A stretch of 64,000 bases of DNA from Lampris incognitus (GCF_029633865.1 NC_079213.1:99564470-99628469), one strand, 5' to 3'; counted from the first letter of the stretch, positions 21,914 through 32,710 are shown. Notes: generated from the letters alone by a model not told the origin. Translations and numbers: made by a program.

Positions 21914-21950
<37 letters not shown>
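21914..21950. repeat. (AG)n microsatellite
   Basis: About 18 uninterrupted AG units. Confidence 0.95.
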
Positions 21951-21953
<3 letters not shown>

Positions 21954-22169
21954 AGACAAGGATATGCACATACTGTACAGAGTAACACTCCTGAAGCGTG
22001 GCATCATAGGGAGAGGTAGTGCTTGGCTGTTCAGTTGGTGGAGAAGTCCTTCTCAAGATTTGGGCTTCACCGTTGATTTATGATTAAGCAAAATTACAAG
22101 GTCCCAGACCTGTTCTGTAGGTCAAGCCAATGTAATCTTCATCTGTTTCCTCATGTCTTTCTCTACCAG

Positions 22170-22206
22170 GACAAGGACATCTACATACAGTTTGATTTAA
22201 TTGGAG
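22170..22206 (+). CDS. TNF-like ligand, exon 2 (37 bp)
   Basis: It lies between a ctaccag acceptor and a gtgagt donor. It reads DKDIYIQFDLIG plus one base in phase with both neighbours. A very short second exon is characteristic of TNFSF4 and TNFSF18 genes. Confidence 0.75.
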
Positions 22207-22468
22207 GTGAGTCATCACAGGAAGACCTTAAGTATTTGATGCTGTTTTTTTCCCCTTTTCTGTTTTCTGTAGCCTTCAAGAATACAGAAAGGCACTGTGA
22301 TATTTGTAACAAGATAAACCACAAGATTTCTGTCTCTGCGTTCAAAATTTGGTCACATTGCACCATAAATTCAACAAATGTTAGTCATTTCTTCTTCTTC
22401 TTCTCACTACCACCTTTTCCTCAACTCCCCCTCCCTCTCTCACTTTGACATCCATCCTCCTCCTCCAG

Positions 22469-22839
22469 CTTTCTCAGACAAGGAAACACTTACATTCTCT
22501 AGCTACGAAAACAATGGAATAGATCTGGGAGACAACAACCGTACGATCTCAGTCAGCTGCACCGGACCATATATTTGGCACATGCGAGTGTGTTGTAAAG
22601 GCCTGGATGAAGGAATAGAGGGGAGTGGGGTTCTGGAGCTGCAACTGATGGGGCAGAAAACTTTGAGCAACTTCACCCTGCAGGGTGACGGTCATGTCTG
22701 CAGGGAGCTCCACAGCATCGTCTACCTGAAGAGCAAAGAAAAGGTGGAGCTGTGCTTCTTCTCCCCAAGAAATGACCTCAGGATCAATAATGTGACTCTG
22801 GGCTTCATCTACCTGCTGAGGAGCCAGTGCCTGGAGTGA
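22469..22839 (+). CDS. TNF-like ligand, exon 3 (extracellular TNF-homology region)
   Basis: It follows a pyrimidine-rich tract and ccag acceptor and completes an Ala codon with exon 2. It encodes about 122 residues with strand-like segments: TISVSCTGPYIWHMRVCCKG, GVLELQLMGQKTLSNFTL, HSIVYLKSKEKVELCFFS, then INNVTLGFIYLLRSQCLE and a TGA stop. The last block, with VTLGFIYL near the end, resembles the terminal strand of TNF domains (usually FGxxL). There are several cysteines and two N-glycosylation sequons (NFT, NVT). The domain is shorter than the roughly 150 residues of classical TNF domains, as in OX40L/GITRL. Assignment is by architecture plus these motifs. Confidence 0.75.
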
Positions 22840-23840
22840 AAGGCCCACTATGGAGCCACTATGTTGTACATTGTACAGAATGATGGTGACTGGGGATGGC
22901 TGGAGCAAAGAGGGGACCTAGCACTCGTTTTACAGCTCTGCGGAAACCACAGAGACACATGCACATAATGTCTCCTTCCTAATTTGGGAGTCGACTACTC
23001 ATAAGCAGTTCTCTCACACTCTATGCACGAAATGAAGCCCCTTCTAAATTTGTTCAATACTTCACTCTGTTTATAGCTATTAACATTTTCATCAGGTTTT
23101 TTTTTTTTTTTGTTGCAGCAGAGCTGTTAAGGACTTGGTGAATGTATTTTGCTGTCAGCTCACCTGTTCATCCACCATACGAATTCCCTTAAGTTGTCTT
23201 TTTTTTTTGTTGCTACCATGCCTGCACCAAATAGAGCTGCTCCATGGATTCCTAATTGTCCAGCTAGATGGGAGATATCTTTTTGCAATGACAAATCGAT
23301 ATGTAATCTCCAAGCCGTCATTGTGGTTAACCATCACTGTGAAGGTTAATTTTTTTTGTGGGGGGGGGGGTACTTTTCCATGACTGATAACTTCCTGACA
23401 TGCCCTGATTGGTCATGACGTTATTGGCCATGTTAATTGCCCACTTATAAACCCATTTAAAGCTAGTTAAAGAGACACACTTAGTGAGTATTTGACAATT
23501 GTTTTATGTAGTCCGTCTGCACTCGAATGTAACTGATTTAGAGAGATGAACTCAGGTCAAACACAATAATGTACACATAAAGGGAAATCAGGTCAACCCT
23601 CTTGTATTTCAGATAATCTGCGTTCTGTGTGTGTGTGTGTTTCATGTTTTTTTTTTAACAGCGATGCTATTTTATAAACTGTAATAGTCCACATAGGAAA
23701 TAAAAACTGTATGTATGCCAATGTTTGTTTTTGTATTTTGATGTATCCCCTTCAGACATCAGTGTTTGTGTGTTGTGTTTGGTGTAAATGCTCTTAAAGG
23801 ACATGAGTGAAACCATTAAAGCTGTCGAAGGAATGACCAT
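22840..23840 (+). other. Probable 3' UTR of the TNF-like gene
   Basis: Non-coding, with AATAAA at 23699-23704 and ATTAAA near 23815. No other element recognised. Confidence 0.55.
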
Positions 23841-24315
23841 TTCTTAGTTAATCCCTATGTGCGCTATGTGATTCTTAGTGACTGCACATTCTGTATTAGT
23901 GATGCCGCAGTCTTCAATGAAACGCCGCCATTGTTTCATGTTTTTTACAGAAATAACTTGTTAGCGTATAAGCCAGTGGTTCCCAACCTTTTTTTGAGTA
24001 CTGTACCCCCAAAGCATTTCAAGCCAACCTAAAGTACCCGCTACTACGCAATCAATTGTGATCACCAGCATATATCATTAACGTATATAATTTCTATATA
24101 CATATAAAGTATTTTATTTCATCTATATATCATTAATTTAATTATACCTTTTCATAAAAAAGACCCAATCTCCCAATTAATGTGACACTTTAATCATATT
24201 CAATCATAACTAATCATATTGCTTATAATAGCCATTGTTTACAGACTTTAAAAAAAAAGTAAGGCTCAAACTCACCAATTAATGTGACAGTCAATGGGAC
24301 ACTTGAGCCTGTTTC

Positions 24316-24888
24316 TCACTCATCAGTTTTGTGAGTCTGGGGGGAGATTGTTGCAACAGCTGTGACCAGGTTATTCTCCAAGTTGAGCCTGTTCCTGTGT
24401 TTAGTCTTGATGTGGGTCATGGCGGGGAATGTCACCTCACATAGGTATGTGGATCCAAAGGGCAACAGTTCATTCAGGGCATGTTCCCCCAATTCAGGAT
24501 ATTCCTTCTCCACAACACATCAGAACTGTACCAGTGCTGTGCTTGAGTACCTCATCTTCAGGCTCCTATCTGAGGACACATCTATGAGGTTTTCTTGCAG
24601 TCTGTCGGGAATGCTGCTGTTAATGTCCGTCACAAATGGATTACGCACCCAGTCCAGTTTGGAAGACTTGCTGACAATATCAGGGAAGTAGGAGTTGAAC
24701 CCATTCTTGAGTTTGGACAAATGTGTGTGTACTATTTTCACAATCGTAGCTCTGTCACATTCACCAGTGGCAATGTATGTCTCCAGCTGCAGGAAACAAC
24801 TTGTATCTCCAGTTTCACATTTGCTCTGCCAGAGCTTGCTCTTCTCCATGAATCCACATACTTTGTCATACAAGCTAAGAGCATGTGT
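24316..24888 (-). pseudogene. hAT-1 transposase, C-terminal segment
   Basis: Read on the minus strand it gives DTHALSLYDKVCGFMEKSKLW, split here as DTHALSLYDKVCGF and MEKSKLW. It continues through DWVRNPFVTDINSS to the hAT dimerisation block LNELLPFGSTYLCEVTFPAM and THIKTKHRNRLN, ending at a stop at 24316. The two frames (24520-24972 and 24316-24513) are offset, so there is a frameshift near 24515. The family resembles ZBED5/FAM200/SCAND3-derived transposases. The upstream part continues at 31429 after removal of the inserted hAT-3. Confidence 0.85.
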
Positions 24889-25363
24889 GTCTTTACCAGC
24901 CGCATAGCCACGGGTGGGCGGCCACCACCCACTTGGAACCACCACCCACCCAATCAGCTTGGTCAGTTTCAATCAGTTTTTTTTAATGTGATAAAAAAAC
25001 TTAATATTAATTTTATTCACGAGCCTCCATATATTTCATAAATATATCAATATGTAATTAGGTATTTTATGACCCCACTCCCACCCAGTCATCTTATCAC
25101 GTTGCAAGGCACGTGCTTGTGTCTGCGTAGCTGCGAGATCCCGAAGTGCTGCTGAAGTGCTGTGTGTGTGTCACGTATCAGGAAAGAACCCAAAAGCAGA
25201 TGGAACAACCAGGTAAGGGAGGAAATCAAGTCTTTATTGAAGTGACCGATCTCAGGGGTAGAGCAGGAGTCGGCTCTGTGGCAGGTAGACAGGCAGGCAG
25301 AAGTCCATGAATGGCGACGTTCCAGCGAAGACTGGTCCGCAGTGGAGGCTTTTTAAGGGTGAT

Positions 25364-25597
25364 GGCGATCGCTTTGATGTCAAGGGAAGCGGCGATTGCT
25401 TTGATGGCCAGCTGGTGTACCGGGGTGAAGGGGGGGGGGTCAGCAGGTGTCAAGGGCGATCGCTTTGATGTCAAGGGCGAGAGGCTGATTGCTTTGATGT
25501 CAAGGGAGAGAGGGCGTGACCAGCTGGTGTACCGGGGTGAAGGGGGGGGTCAGCAGGTGTCAAGGGCGATCGCTTTGATGTCAAGGGCGAGAGGCTG
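25364..25597. repeat. Short minisatellite with GATCGCTTTGATGTCAAGG units
   Basis: A unit of about 110 bp (ccagctggtgtaccggggtg ... gagaggctg) occurs twice (about 25409-25486 and 25521-25597) within an array of the shorter motif 'cgctttgatgtcaaggg', repeated at least five times. It lies in the non-coding 5' part of hAT-3. Confidence 0.8.
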
Positions 25598-25653
25598 TGA
25601 CAGTGTGCGTGAGTATTGTTTGCTAACTAGCTAACTAGCTTAAGTAGAATAGC

Positions 25654-26215
25654 CAGAGGTGGAAAAAGTACAAAAATATTGTACTCAAGTAAAAGTACCA
25701 ATACTTTGATGAAATATTACTCAAGTAGAAGTAAAAGTACTCATCTGAAAATGTACTCAAGTAAAAGTAAAAAGTAGTTCATTTGAAATGTACTTTAAGT
25801 AAAAGTTACTTAGTTACTTTCTTTGTGTGGGGTGTGAGGGTAGTAAAAATAGGACAAGGGGTCAGAAATCCATAACTATTTTGTTTTAAATTAAAGAACA
25901 AGTGTAACAAATGTAAGCGCAATAACAATAACTTCACAACAACTGAACTTCTTGTTCAGTTTAAGTAGCATCTTCAAGTTAGTTGAGCTCATCCATTTAG
26001 TGGTACAACATTAAACATGCTTACTCTCACGTTTTCTCTCTCTCACGCTCTCTCTCACATGCACACACTCTCCCTCTCTCTCCCTCTCACCCTCTCTCTC
26101 TCTCACACACACACAGGTAAAAAGTACAAAGTAATGCCCACATGATGACGCTCATAAGTGTTGCTACAAAGTCAAACTGACGTAAAGGAGCAGCAATATT
26201 CCAGAGGAGACATGC

Positions 26216-26248
<33 letters not shown>

Positions 26249-29200
26249 TTAACCGTCAAAGAATGAGAATGTGGTAATGCCATCTCCACAGCTGCAAGAG
26301 CGCTATAGAGGGCATGTGTGTGTAAGTGCGATAACAACAAAGAATACCTACACAAATGTAAGTGTAATTACAACAACATACATGTCAACACCAACAGCAA
26401 CAGCTGTTATACTGCAAATCAAGGCCGCTAGTTTTGTGACACCCTGAATCACCTGTAACCTAGTCTACAAACTTCTTGTTCAGTTTAAGCAGCTGCTGAT
26501 TTTCAAAGTTAATTGAGCTCATCCATTTAGTGGTAAAAACATTAAACAGGCTTGTGCACGCCTACTTTCTCTCTCTGTCTCTCTCTCTCAGAGAGGTACA
26601 AACTACAAAGTAATGTCCACATGATGATGCTCACAAGTGTTACAAAATTAAAGGAACTAACATAAAAGAGCAGCAATATTCCAGAGAGGAATATTGCAAA
26701 TCAAGGCCACTAGTTTTGTGACACCCTAAATCACCTATAACCTAGTCTACAAACTTCTTGTTCAGTTTAAGCAGCAGCTGATTTTCAAAGTTAGTTGAGC
26801 TCATCCTTGCTCGCTTTGCAGTGAACAGTAATCCAGCACAACTGAAAAGCCGCTCGCAGGCAGCTGAAGCAGGCAGGCCAGTGTTGAGTTTCAGAGAGAG
26901 TTTTTTTAAATTTGGAAAGGAGTTTAGCAGATCCATATCGTTTGGGATACAGGCTAGGTACCCTTCCAACTCCCCTGTACCTTCTGGACTTTATTGAGGA
27001 GAAGAAATCATCTTCATCTGAGGAATGTTGTCCAACTTGCTCCACTTCTACCTCTGCCATCTGGTCAAGGTGTTGTCTGACATAAGCCAGACCTGTCGAG
27101 TGACAAACAACACATTTCTGACAATTAAGACTTGATTAATTTACCAAGAGTGCACCATAATGCATAATGCCTTATAGCACTGACCGCATTGTATTGAGTA
27201 TAAAACAAAGTAGATCTCCAATAAACTGTTGAAAAGCAGTTTATTATAAGATGCAATCATACCTGTTTCTATGACATCAGGCCTCTCTGTCCAGGTGGTC
27301 TTGAACTTCGGTAGAAGTATTGCTGCCGCAATCAGTTCTGGGTCCATCATCATCTCACCAAAACGCTTTTGGACACCATCCTGAATGGCTTTGATGAGTG
27401 GTAGACACATCTTGGATGAGGTCTCCTGCCTTTTGAGTTTTGCTTGTAGCTGACATATCACTGGAAGAAGCCACCCTAAGTGTGTGTTGGTCTCTGACTG
27501 AAGTATGTTCAAGGCCTTTACCAGAGGTTTCATCACCGAGCAGTAATCAGTCAGGAAAGCAATTTCTGCTTGAGTCAGCCTGGCATAAATAGAATACAAA
27601 CAATTGTTAGGAAATCAAGCAGGAAAAGTTAAGTTTCAAGTATGTAAACACACATTCACACTTTCATACTGTTGAAGTGCAAATTAAAACTTACGTTTTC
27701 AATTTGAATTCTTCACAAATATTCCTGATTGCCTCCTCCCCTTTCTCTTGTATGATCCGTATGATTCTCTCCACAGCCATGAATGTTGAATTCCACCGCG
27801 TTTGATTTGGTCGGATGAGCTGGAGTCGGCAATGATCTTCCACAACTTCTGCTGCCATGTATGAACGACCTGTATTGTTCCACATGGCTTGACATTTCCC
27901 AAAGGCTGCACGTGATAGTCTCTTGTATGTGTCCATCTTCTTTTCTGCTATCTCAGCATCTGTTATGGCAACTAAGTTGAGAAGATGGCATGCACACCTT
28001 TGGTGTGTAGGAAGTTGGTACTCCAGGCCATTATCTTGCTCCAGGATGCTGAATGTGTCCAGGTAGTTGGCTGTGGGCTCATCATCAATTGAATCTCTGT
28101 CCGACTCAGCATCTGATTCTGCATCCTCAGACTGGCTCTGTTCTCCGAAGACACTAAAAGCTTTAACGAAGTTTGAGCCACTATCTGTTGTGGTTCTCAC
28201 CACTTTGCCCCTAATTCTATACTGACAGTGTATGTCGTCAAGTGCCCCTGCAAGGACATCAAAGGTGTGGGACCCTCTTAACCAAGGCTAATTTCCCCGA
28301 GTCCACTCAAGACTACTAGCAACTAACAGCTAGCCTTTACACACTCAAGTACCAGGGGCTAGCTGTTATGCAAATTTAGCCAATGTTCTAAAGACTTAAA
28401 CAGACTGCAAATATACATTACGCGTTTTGTATCTGTTTGAAGTACGATAAACATGCGGATTGTCGGCTGGAGCGAGTTCATTTGGTACTTAATGATGTGT
28501 CACGTTTGATTATGTTAGCATAGCAGCTAATTAGAATGTGCTGGCTAGCTGTGGGTTTCTTCTACTGTCAATGGTTGCAGGTGCTAGCATAAAAATGCCC
28601 ACGAAATGGGGTGAGCCTGGGTTGGCTATATTAAATAAAACTACTAATGAGACAGCAGAAATACTTACCAAAACATGCTTCTGCAGATTTGAAGTGGAGT
28701 TGTTGAAAGCAGACAGGTACTTCACTGCTGGGAGGCACATCTTGCACTGCATGATGATGCTGTTACCTTTCCTACGCTTGAACAAAAAGAAATCTTCCAA
28801 ATGTGGCCAAGGATTTTTTTCTGCATCTAGTTCTACAGACTTCGATGTTTCAGCTTGAGCTTCATCTATTATTTCTAGGTCCGGGTCTTCTGGACCGCTG
28901 GCCGCTGGCCGTGCCTGCTTTGTCGACCTCCATTCTAGCACTACAAACTTCGCGCCCACTAACCTAGCTTGTCCACACGTGCCCTCTATGTTCACGCACC
29001 AGTGCTAATCACATTATCATTTGTCACTGTTGGTTCTGGCCATTGGTTTACTGTCTATGGTGCTGGCGTGTATTTTTCCCCTGTAGGTTGAATTGTTATT
29101 TTTACTCAGTAACGGATAGGATTTATAAAGTAACTAAGTACAATACTTGAGTCAAAACGTACTCAAGTAAAATACAAAATACCGATTTTAAATTGTACTT

Positions 29201-29276
29201 AAAAAATACAAAATACACAAAAAAAGTATTCAATACAGTAACTTGAGTAAATGTATTTCGTTACTTTCCACCTCTG
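25654..29276 (-). mobile_element. hAT-2: BED-finger hAT with introns, nested in hAT-3
   Basis: Termini CAGAGGTGGAAA / TTTCCACCTCTG are flanked by agaatagc at 25646-25653 and 29277-29284. Subterminal regions on both sides are dense in AAGTAAAAGTAC / GTACTTGAGT-type repeats, likely transposase-binding sites. The 3.6 kb element encodes a multi-exon transposase on the minus strand. Confidence 0.95.
26742..28995 (-). pseudogene. hAT-2 transposase gene, exons with intact splice sites but damaged
   Basis: Minus-strand exons: a BED finger exon (28995 to about 28665; WPHLEDFFLFKRRKG, CKMCLPAVKYLSAF, STSNLQKHV) ending at a GTAAGT donor; a catalytic exon (28203-27696; TTDSGSNFVKAF, HQRCACHLLNLVA, RPNQTRWNSTFMAVERI) ending at GTAAGT; a third exon (about 27580-27266) between gccag and GTATGA; and a last exon from an acceptor near 27092 holding the dimerisation motif LPASAACERLFSCAGLLF. 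A frameshift lies near 26990, and the segment expected between the BED and catalytic exons is missing or unrecognised at 28290-28530. It was probably functional recently, but not now. Confidence 0.82.
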
Positions 29277-29294
29277 AGAATAGCCTACGTTAAA

Positions 29295-29397
29295 ATGGCC
29301 AAACCAAGATCTCTATTCAATTTTTTCAAAAGACCACGATGTACTTTAGAAGAGGAGGACACGCCTCAAGTTGTCAAGCATGTTTCTGCCACGCATG
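29295..29397 (+). pseudogene. hAT-3 transposase N-terminal stub
   Basis: The ATG at 29295 opens AKPRSLFNFFKRPRC, a basic SFF-KRP type start common in ZMYM/TTF hAT transposases, then TLEEEDTPQVVKH. The frame runs into Penelope sequence from about 29398. hAT-2 sits 11 bp upstream, in the 5' untranslated part. Confidence 0.6.
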
Positions 29398-29745
29398 GAC
29401 GCATATCAACAGCACCGATAACGACGGGCGCGGCCAAACATCGGTACACAAAAGAGCCACTCATATCTATGGCTCTGCTAGTGACGGGCGTTGGTAAACA
29501 TCGGAACACAAAGAGCCACGCATATCAATAGCTCTGACAATGACTCCTAGAGGATAAATTCTGAGTTTCATCACCAGCCAGTCAGACTAGCTTGGTCTAG
29601 TCAGAAAGGCACGAACTGAGGAAGCCTCTTGGATGAGAGGCGAAACGTCTTCACGGATATATACCAAGTCCGGTTGCACATGATTCAACTCCTTTGGATA
29701 ACCATGACCTGGATGAATGAGAACATTCACAGACAGAACTGACTG
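29398..29745 (+). mobile_element. Penelope-like 3' end fragment
   Basis: It matches 14,000-14,240 and the inverse of 43,440-43,640: 'gagccacgcatatcaatagc', 'tagtctgactgg'-complement, 'cgaaacgtcttcacggatat', then 'ttcacagaca'. No coding frame. Confidence 0.85.
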
Positions 29746-29761
29746 TTGTTTTTTTTTACAC

Positions 29762-30591
29762 TGTTGCAGGAATGAGGAAAAACACAGGAGACCAAGGCGA
29801 GTTTGATGTTTATTCCTCAACTACAAAAACCAACTGCAGCAGGAACAACCCTGCACCGGCCAGCCCGGGAACGTAAACCACGCCCCCAGCTCACAGTCCT
29901 GCTGGATGAGAGGCATAGCCCCTGGTGTCCGCCACACAGCCCCCCCCCCGAACACCCAGAAGGGACTCCTGGAAAGAAAATTAGTGTCTCACTGGAGGCT
30001 TAAGCAGCCTGCCATAACGGCTGCGCCGTCCCTCAGCCGAAACAGTAGGTGAAACACAGTCCAAAGCCGGCTGAGAAGCAGAACGCTGAACCCGTGAAGA
30101 CAGTGCCGGGGTCCTGGAAGGAGGACGACGTATTTATCGTGTTGCGGAGGGGCGCGCAACAGCTGCATGGCCCGGCGTGTGGACTGCTGGTCCAACGCAG
30201 CGACGACCAAATAGTATCTGGAGTCGTCCGCGGAGATTCCACGCAGGTGGAACAGCGCCTCGACATGCTGGAACCACGAGGCCGGGTCGCTCTGCCAGAA
30301 CTCTGGGAGTTTCACAGCCGCGGCGAGAACGGCCGGCTGTGAGAGTTGGGGCGGCGTGGCCGAAGTGGATTCACACACATCTTCTGCTCCAAACATGTTC
30401 AATTCGGGGTCACCAATGTGGCAGGAATGAGGAAAAACACAGGAGACCAAGGCGAGTTTGATGTTTATTCCTCAACTCCAAAAACCAACTGCAGCAGGTA
30501 CAACCCTGCACCGGCCAGCCCGGGAACGTAAACCACGCCCCCAGCTCACAGTCCTGCTGGGTGAGAGGCATAGCCCCTGGTGTCCGCCACA
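29762..30591 (-). mobile_element. Short non-autonomous LTR retrotransposon (TRIM-like), 830 bp
   Basis: Two 175-bp direct repeats (29762-29936 and 30417-30591) start TGTGGCGG and end ACA on the minus strand and differ at only a few positions. Inside, next to the 5' LTR, lies TGGTGACCCCGA (primer-binding-site position), and a G-rich tract at about 29938-29950 abuts the 3' LTR as a polypurine tract. Only 480 bp lie between the LTRs, with a gag-like frame and no pol. No target duplication was found. Confidence 0.85.
29989..30396 (-). CDS. Truncated gag-like protein of the short LTR element
   Basis: Minus-strand frame from the Met at 30396 (MFGAEDVCES). It holds a Ty3/Gypsy-type capsid N-terminal region: KLPEFWQSDPASWFQHVEA, then LRGISADDSRYYLVVAALD. 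Sequence after about residue 85 becomes unrelated low-complexity coding to the stop at 29989. There is no zinc knuckle, protease or RT. A parasite of full Gypsy elements is the likely mode of movement. Confidence 0.7.
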   Translation of the reverse strand: MFGAEDVCESTSATPPQLSQPAVLAAAVKLPEFWQSDPASWFQHVEALFHLRGISADDSRYYLVVAALDQQSTRRAMQLLRAPPQHDKYVVLLPGPRHCLHGFSVLLLSRLWTVFHLLFRLRDGAAVMAGCLSLQ

Positions 30592-30599
30592 ACAACAGC

Positions 30600-30880
30600 T
30601 TAACCGAAAGTAAGCGAGGGTCGTTCCTATCCATCCCTCATCGAGGTTCTTGACAGCTGTCCTAAAGACATATTTCCCAACATGAAGTCTCCTTCGAGCC
30701 ATCATCACTCTGCCCATTACGAGCTGCACAGTAGAACGTCTTTTCTCGACTGTCAGTCGGATCAAAACGAGCAACAGGGCGTCAGTGCTCACAGGCCGCC
30801 TGAACAATTTGTCACTGCTCTCATTCGAAAGACAACTGACCGAATCATTGGATTATGATGAAATTATTTCAATGTTCAAC
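30600..30880 (+). pseudogene. hAT-3 transposase C-terminal dimerisation region
   Basis: A plus-strand frame ending at the TGA near 30868 reads LPITSCTVERLFSTVSRIKT, then RLNNLSLLSFERQLTESL and FNTKPRHLML. This is the hAT C-terminal motif of TTF/ZMYM-like transposases. It is the only part of the catalytic half left in hAT-3. Confidence 0.75.
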
Positions 30881-31420
30881 ACCAAGCCACGTCACCTTAT
30901 GCTGTGATTTTGACAAAAATTGTAGGCCATAATATGTTCTTGTTCTTATGTAGGCTACTTGTAAGTGTCTAATACCTGTGTATAAACATAGTAACGCTAT
31001 TGTAACTATACAAGTAAATAAATATATAATTCATATTGTACTAAACATTGGCTTGTGTAATTACAAAACTGGCGATCACAAAATACATGTGGTAATATGT
31101 AACTATTGTTATATTTTTGTCCTACATTACTTGCCGTAGGTGTGTGAGCAATGCATGCCGGAAACCTGGATGTTGGTTTTAAAAAAGTTCATTGAAGGCT
31201 CCGAGTAAAGACCAACGTTGATTGTAGCTGTGTCCAAGTGATTTATTGGTTTATGAGCAGAGTCATAAAAGTGTCCCCTGGATATAACAACTATGTACTT
31301 GCACAAAGGCTACATTGTAGTTATTATGTATATATACACATAGGCCTATTAGAGAAACTTAATTTGCCTACATAGTTTCATGTACGCCCACCCACCAGCA
31401 AATTTCTGGCTACGCTACTG
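30881..31420. other. hAT-3 3' non-coding end
   Basis: AT-rich, non-coding; it ends in the hAT-3 right terminus. Nothing else recognised. Confidence 0.6.
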
Positions 31421-31428
31421 GTCTTTAC

Positions 31429-32274
31429 CTTGAAGAGAGAGATTCAGCTGGTTGAGTTTGCTGAAAATATTGGAGAGGTAACCCAGCCGAGCTACCCAGT
31501 CAAGCGTCGTCGAACATAGCCACAAGGGGATGCGTGTGCTCCTACAGAAATTCCCTCACTTCATTGCGTAGCTCGAACAGCCGCTGTAAACGTCTTCCCT
31601 CGGGATAACCACCGGACATCGGTGTGAAGCAGTAGCTTTTCATGTTCTGACCCACCGTCTTGACAAAGTGACTGAAACGGTCTATGGTTCAAAGGCCTGG
31701 ACTGTATGAAGTTGATCACTTTTACGGCATCCTTCAAAACATCGTCGAACTCTGGACTCATTGTCTTGCTAGCTAATGCTTCACGGTGCATCATGCAGCG
31801 CATCCATGTAACATGAGGGTTTACCTTTTCGATGTGTGCCATTAAACCATTCACTCAACCGGTCATCGTCGCAGCGCCGCCCGTGCACACATGAGAGCAG
31901 GATTTCCAATTTGTGTTGATAGAAACAACTGTCACTAACGTTAAAAACGTGCTGTCCGGTAGTTCTCCCCGTGAGTTTCTTGCAAAACAGCATGTGCTCG
32001 TTCATCTCCAGTGTCTTTGTAACGCACAAACGCAACCAGCTGCGCTTCCCCACTGACATCCGCTGATTCATCCAATTGCAAAGCGAACGTACCCGACTCT
32101 TTCCATCTCTCCACCACGTGGTCATAATGTCAATTGCCATGTCGTCGATCCGATAGCACACAGCATCATTTGACAACGGCACTTTCTTCAGGACATCAGC
32201 TGCTTTCCTATCGATCATTGTTTCTGCGAGAATGACAGCAGAAGGCAAGATGAGCTCTTCGGCTATGGTAAATG
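31429..32274 (-). pseudogene. hAT-1 transposase, central segment
   Basis: The minus-strand frame from 32274 reads TFTIAEELILPSAVILAETM, then DDMAIDIMTTWW, the ZBED5-type catalytic core. After a frameshift near 31830 it continues NPHVTWMRCMMHREALASK and LHTDVRWLSRGK. More stops and shifts follow before GYLSNIFSKLNQLNLSLQ at the hAT-3 junction, where the sequence joins the C-terminal segment in frame once one target-duplication copy is discounted. Confidence 0.85.
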
Positions 32275-32551
32275 TATGGCGATAGAATAGTGCCAAAAAG
32301 CACTCGCGCGATTAAACATGCATTCGGGCGTATTATATTATTTCACACACGTAGATATTAACTGCGAGCGCGCAAATTATCTCTGTGCGCGCGCACTCAG
32401 AGAAAACTGCTCTCCGAGCGAGGAAAAAAATGCTGCGAGCGAGGAGGAATCTGTGACCAGCGCGCCAAACAACCACTCGAAAATCACTCCGCTCTCTCGA
32501 AGTTGATTTCTGCTCGCGCGAAGTGAATTTCTGCTCTCTCTCCTGAAACTT

Positions 32552-32650
32552 TTGGCACAGTGGGGGAGGGAACCAGGGGCGGTATTGGCACAGTGGGGGA
32601 GGGAACCAGGGGCGGTATTGGCACAGTGGGGGAGAGAACCATGGGCGGTA
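32552..32650. repeat. Three tandem copies of a 33-bp unit
   Basis: Units at 32552, 32585 and 32618 (ttggcacagtgggggaggga...). The opposite arm (near 37,580-37,605) has a single copy, so the expansion post-dates the inverted-repeat formation. Confidence 0.95.
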
Positions 32651-32710
32651 CTGGCTCTGCCGTGATTGGTTGTTTCAGAAGAGCAACATTTGATTGACAG
32701 CCCTTTTCTC

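Larger units (their letters stand above)
19501..22169. other. Intron 1 of the TNF-like gene, repeat-rich
   Basis: It contains a GA tract (about 19755-19800), a SINE-3 tail (19823-19893), an (ATCT)n array, an inverted SINE-1 piece, a LINE 3' end and an (AG)n tract, listed separately. At 20032-20070 there is a short antisense SINE-3 piece. The remainder is unrecognised. Confidence 0.6.
24897..31420 (+). mobile_element. hAT-3: second hAT, inserted in the hAT-1 transposase
   Basis: It is flanked by gtctttac at 24889-24896 and 31421-31428. Termini start CAGCCGCATAGCCA and end with the complement of CAGTAGCGTAGCCA. Both sides carry a GGGTGGGC block. Coding remnants are on the plus strand: an N-terminus from ATG 29292-29295 (AKPRSLFNFFKRPRC) and the dimerisation region near 30650-30880. 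Most of the middle is absent, and hAT-2, a Penelope end and a short LTR element are inserted in it. Confidence 0.9.

Noticed and set aside
22080..22448. Separate gene overlapping exon 2 of the TNF-like gene
   Set aside because: The frame reads through both splice sites into intron. Exon 2 with phase agreement explains the only conserved part.
25364..25597. CRISPR-like array
   Set aside because: Repeats are contiguous and of two nested periods without unique spacers, in a eukaryotic transposon.
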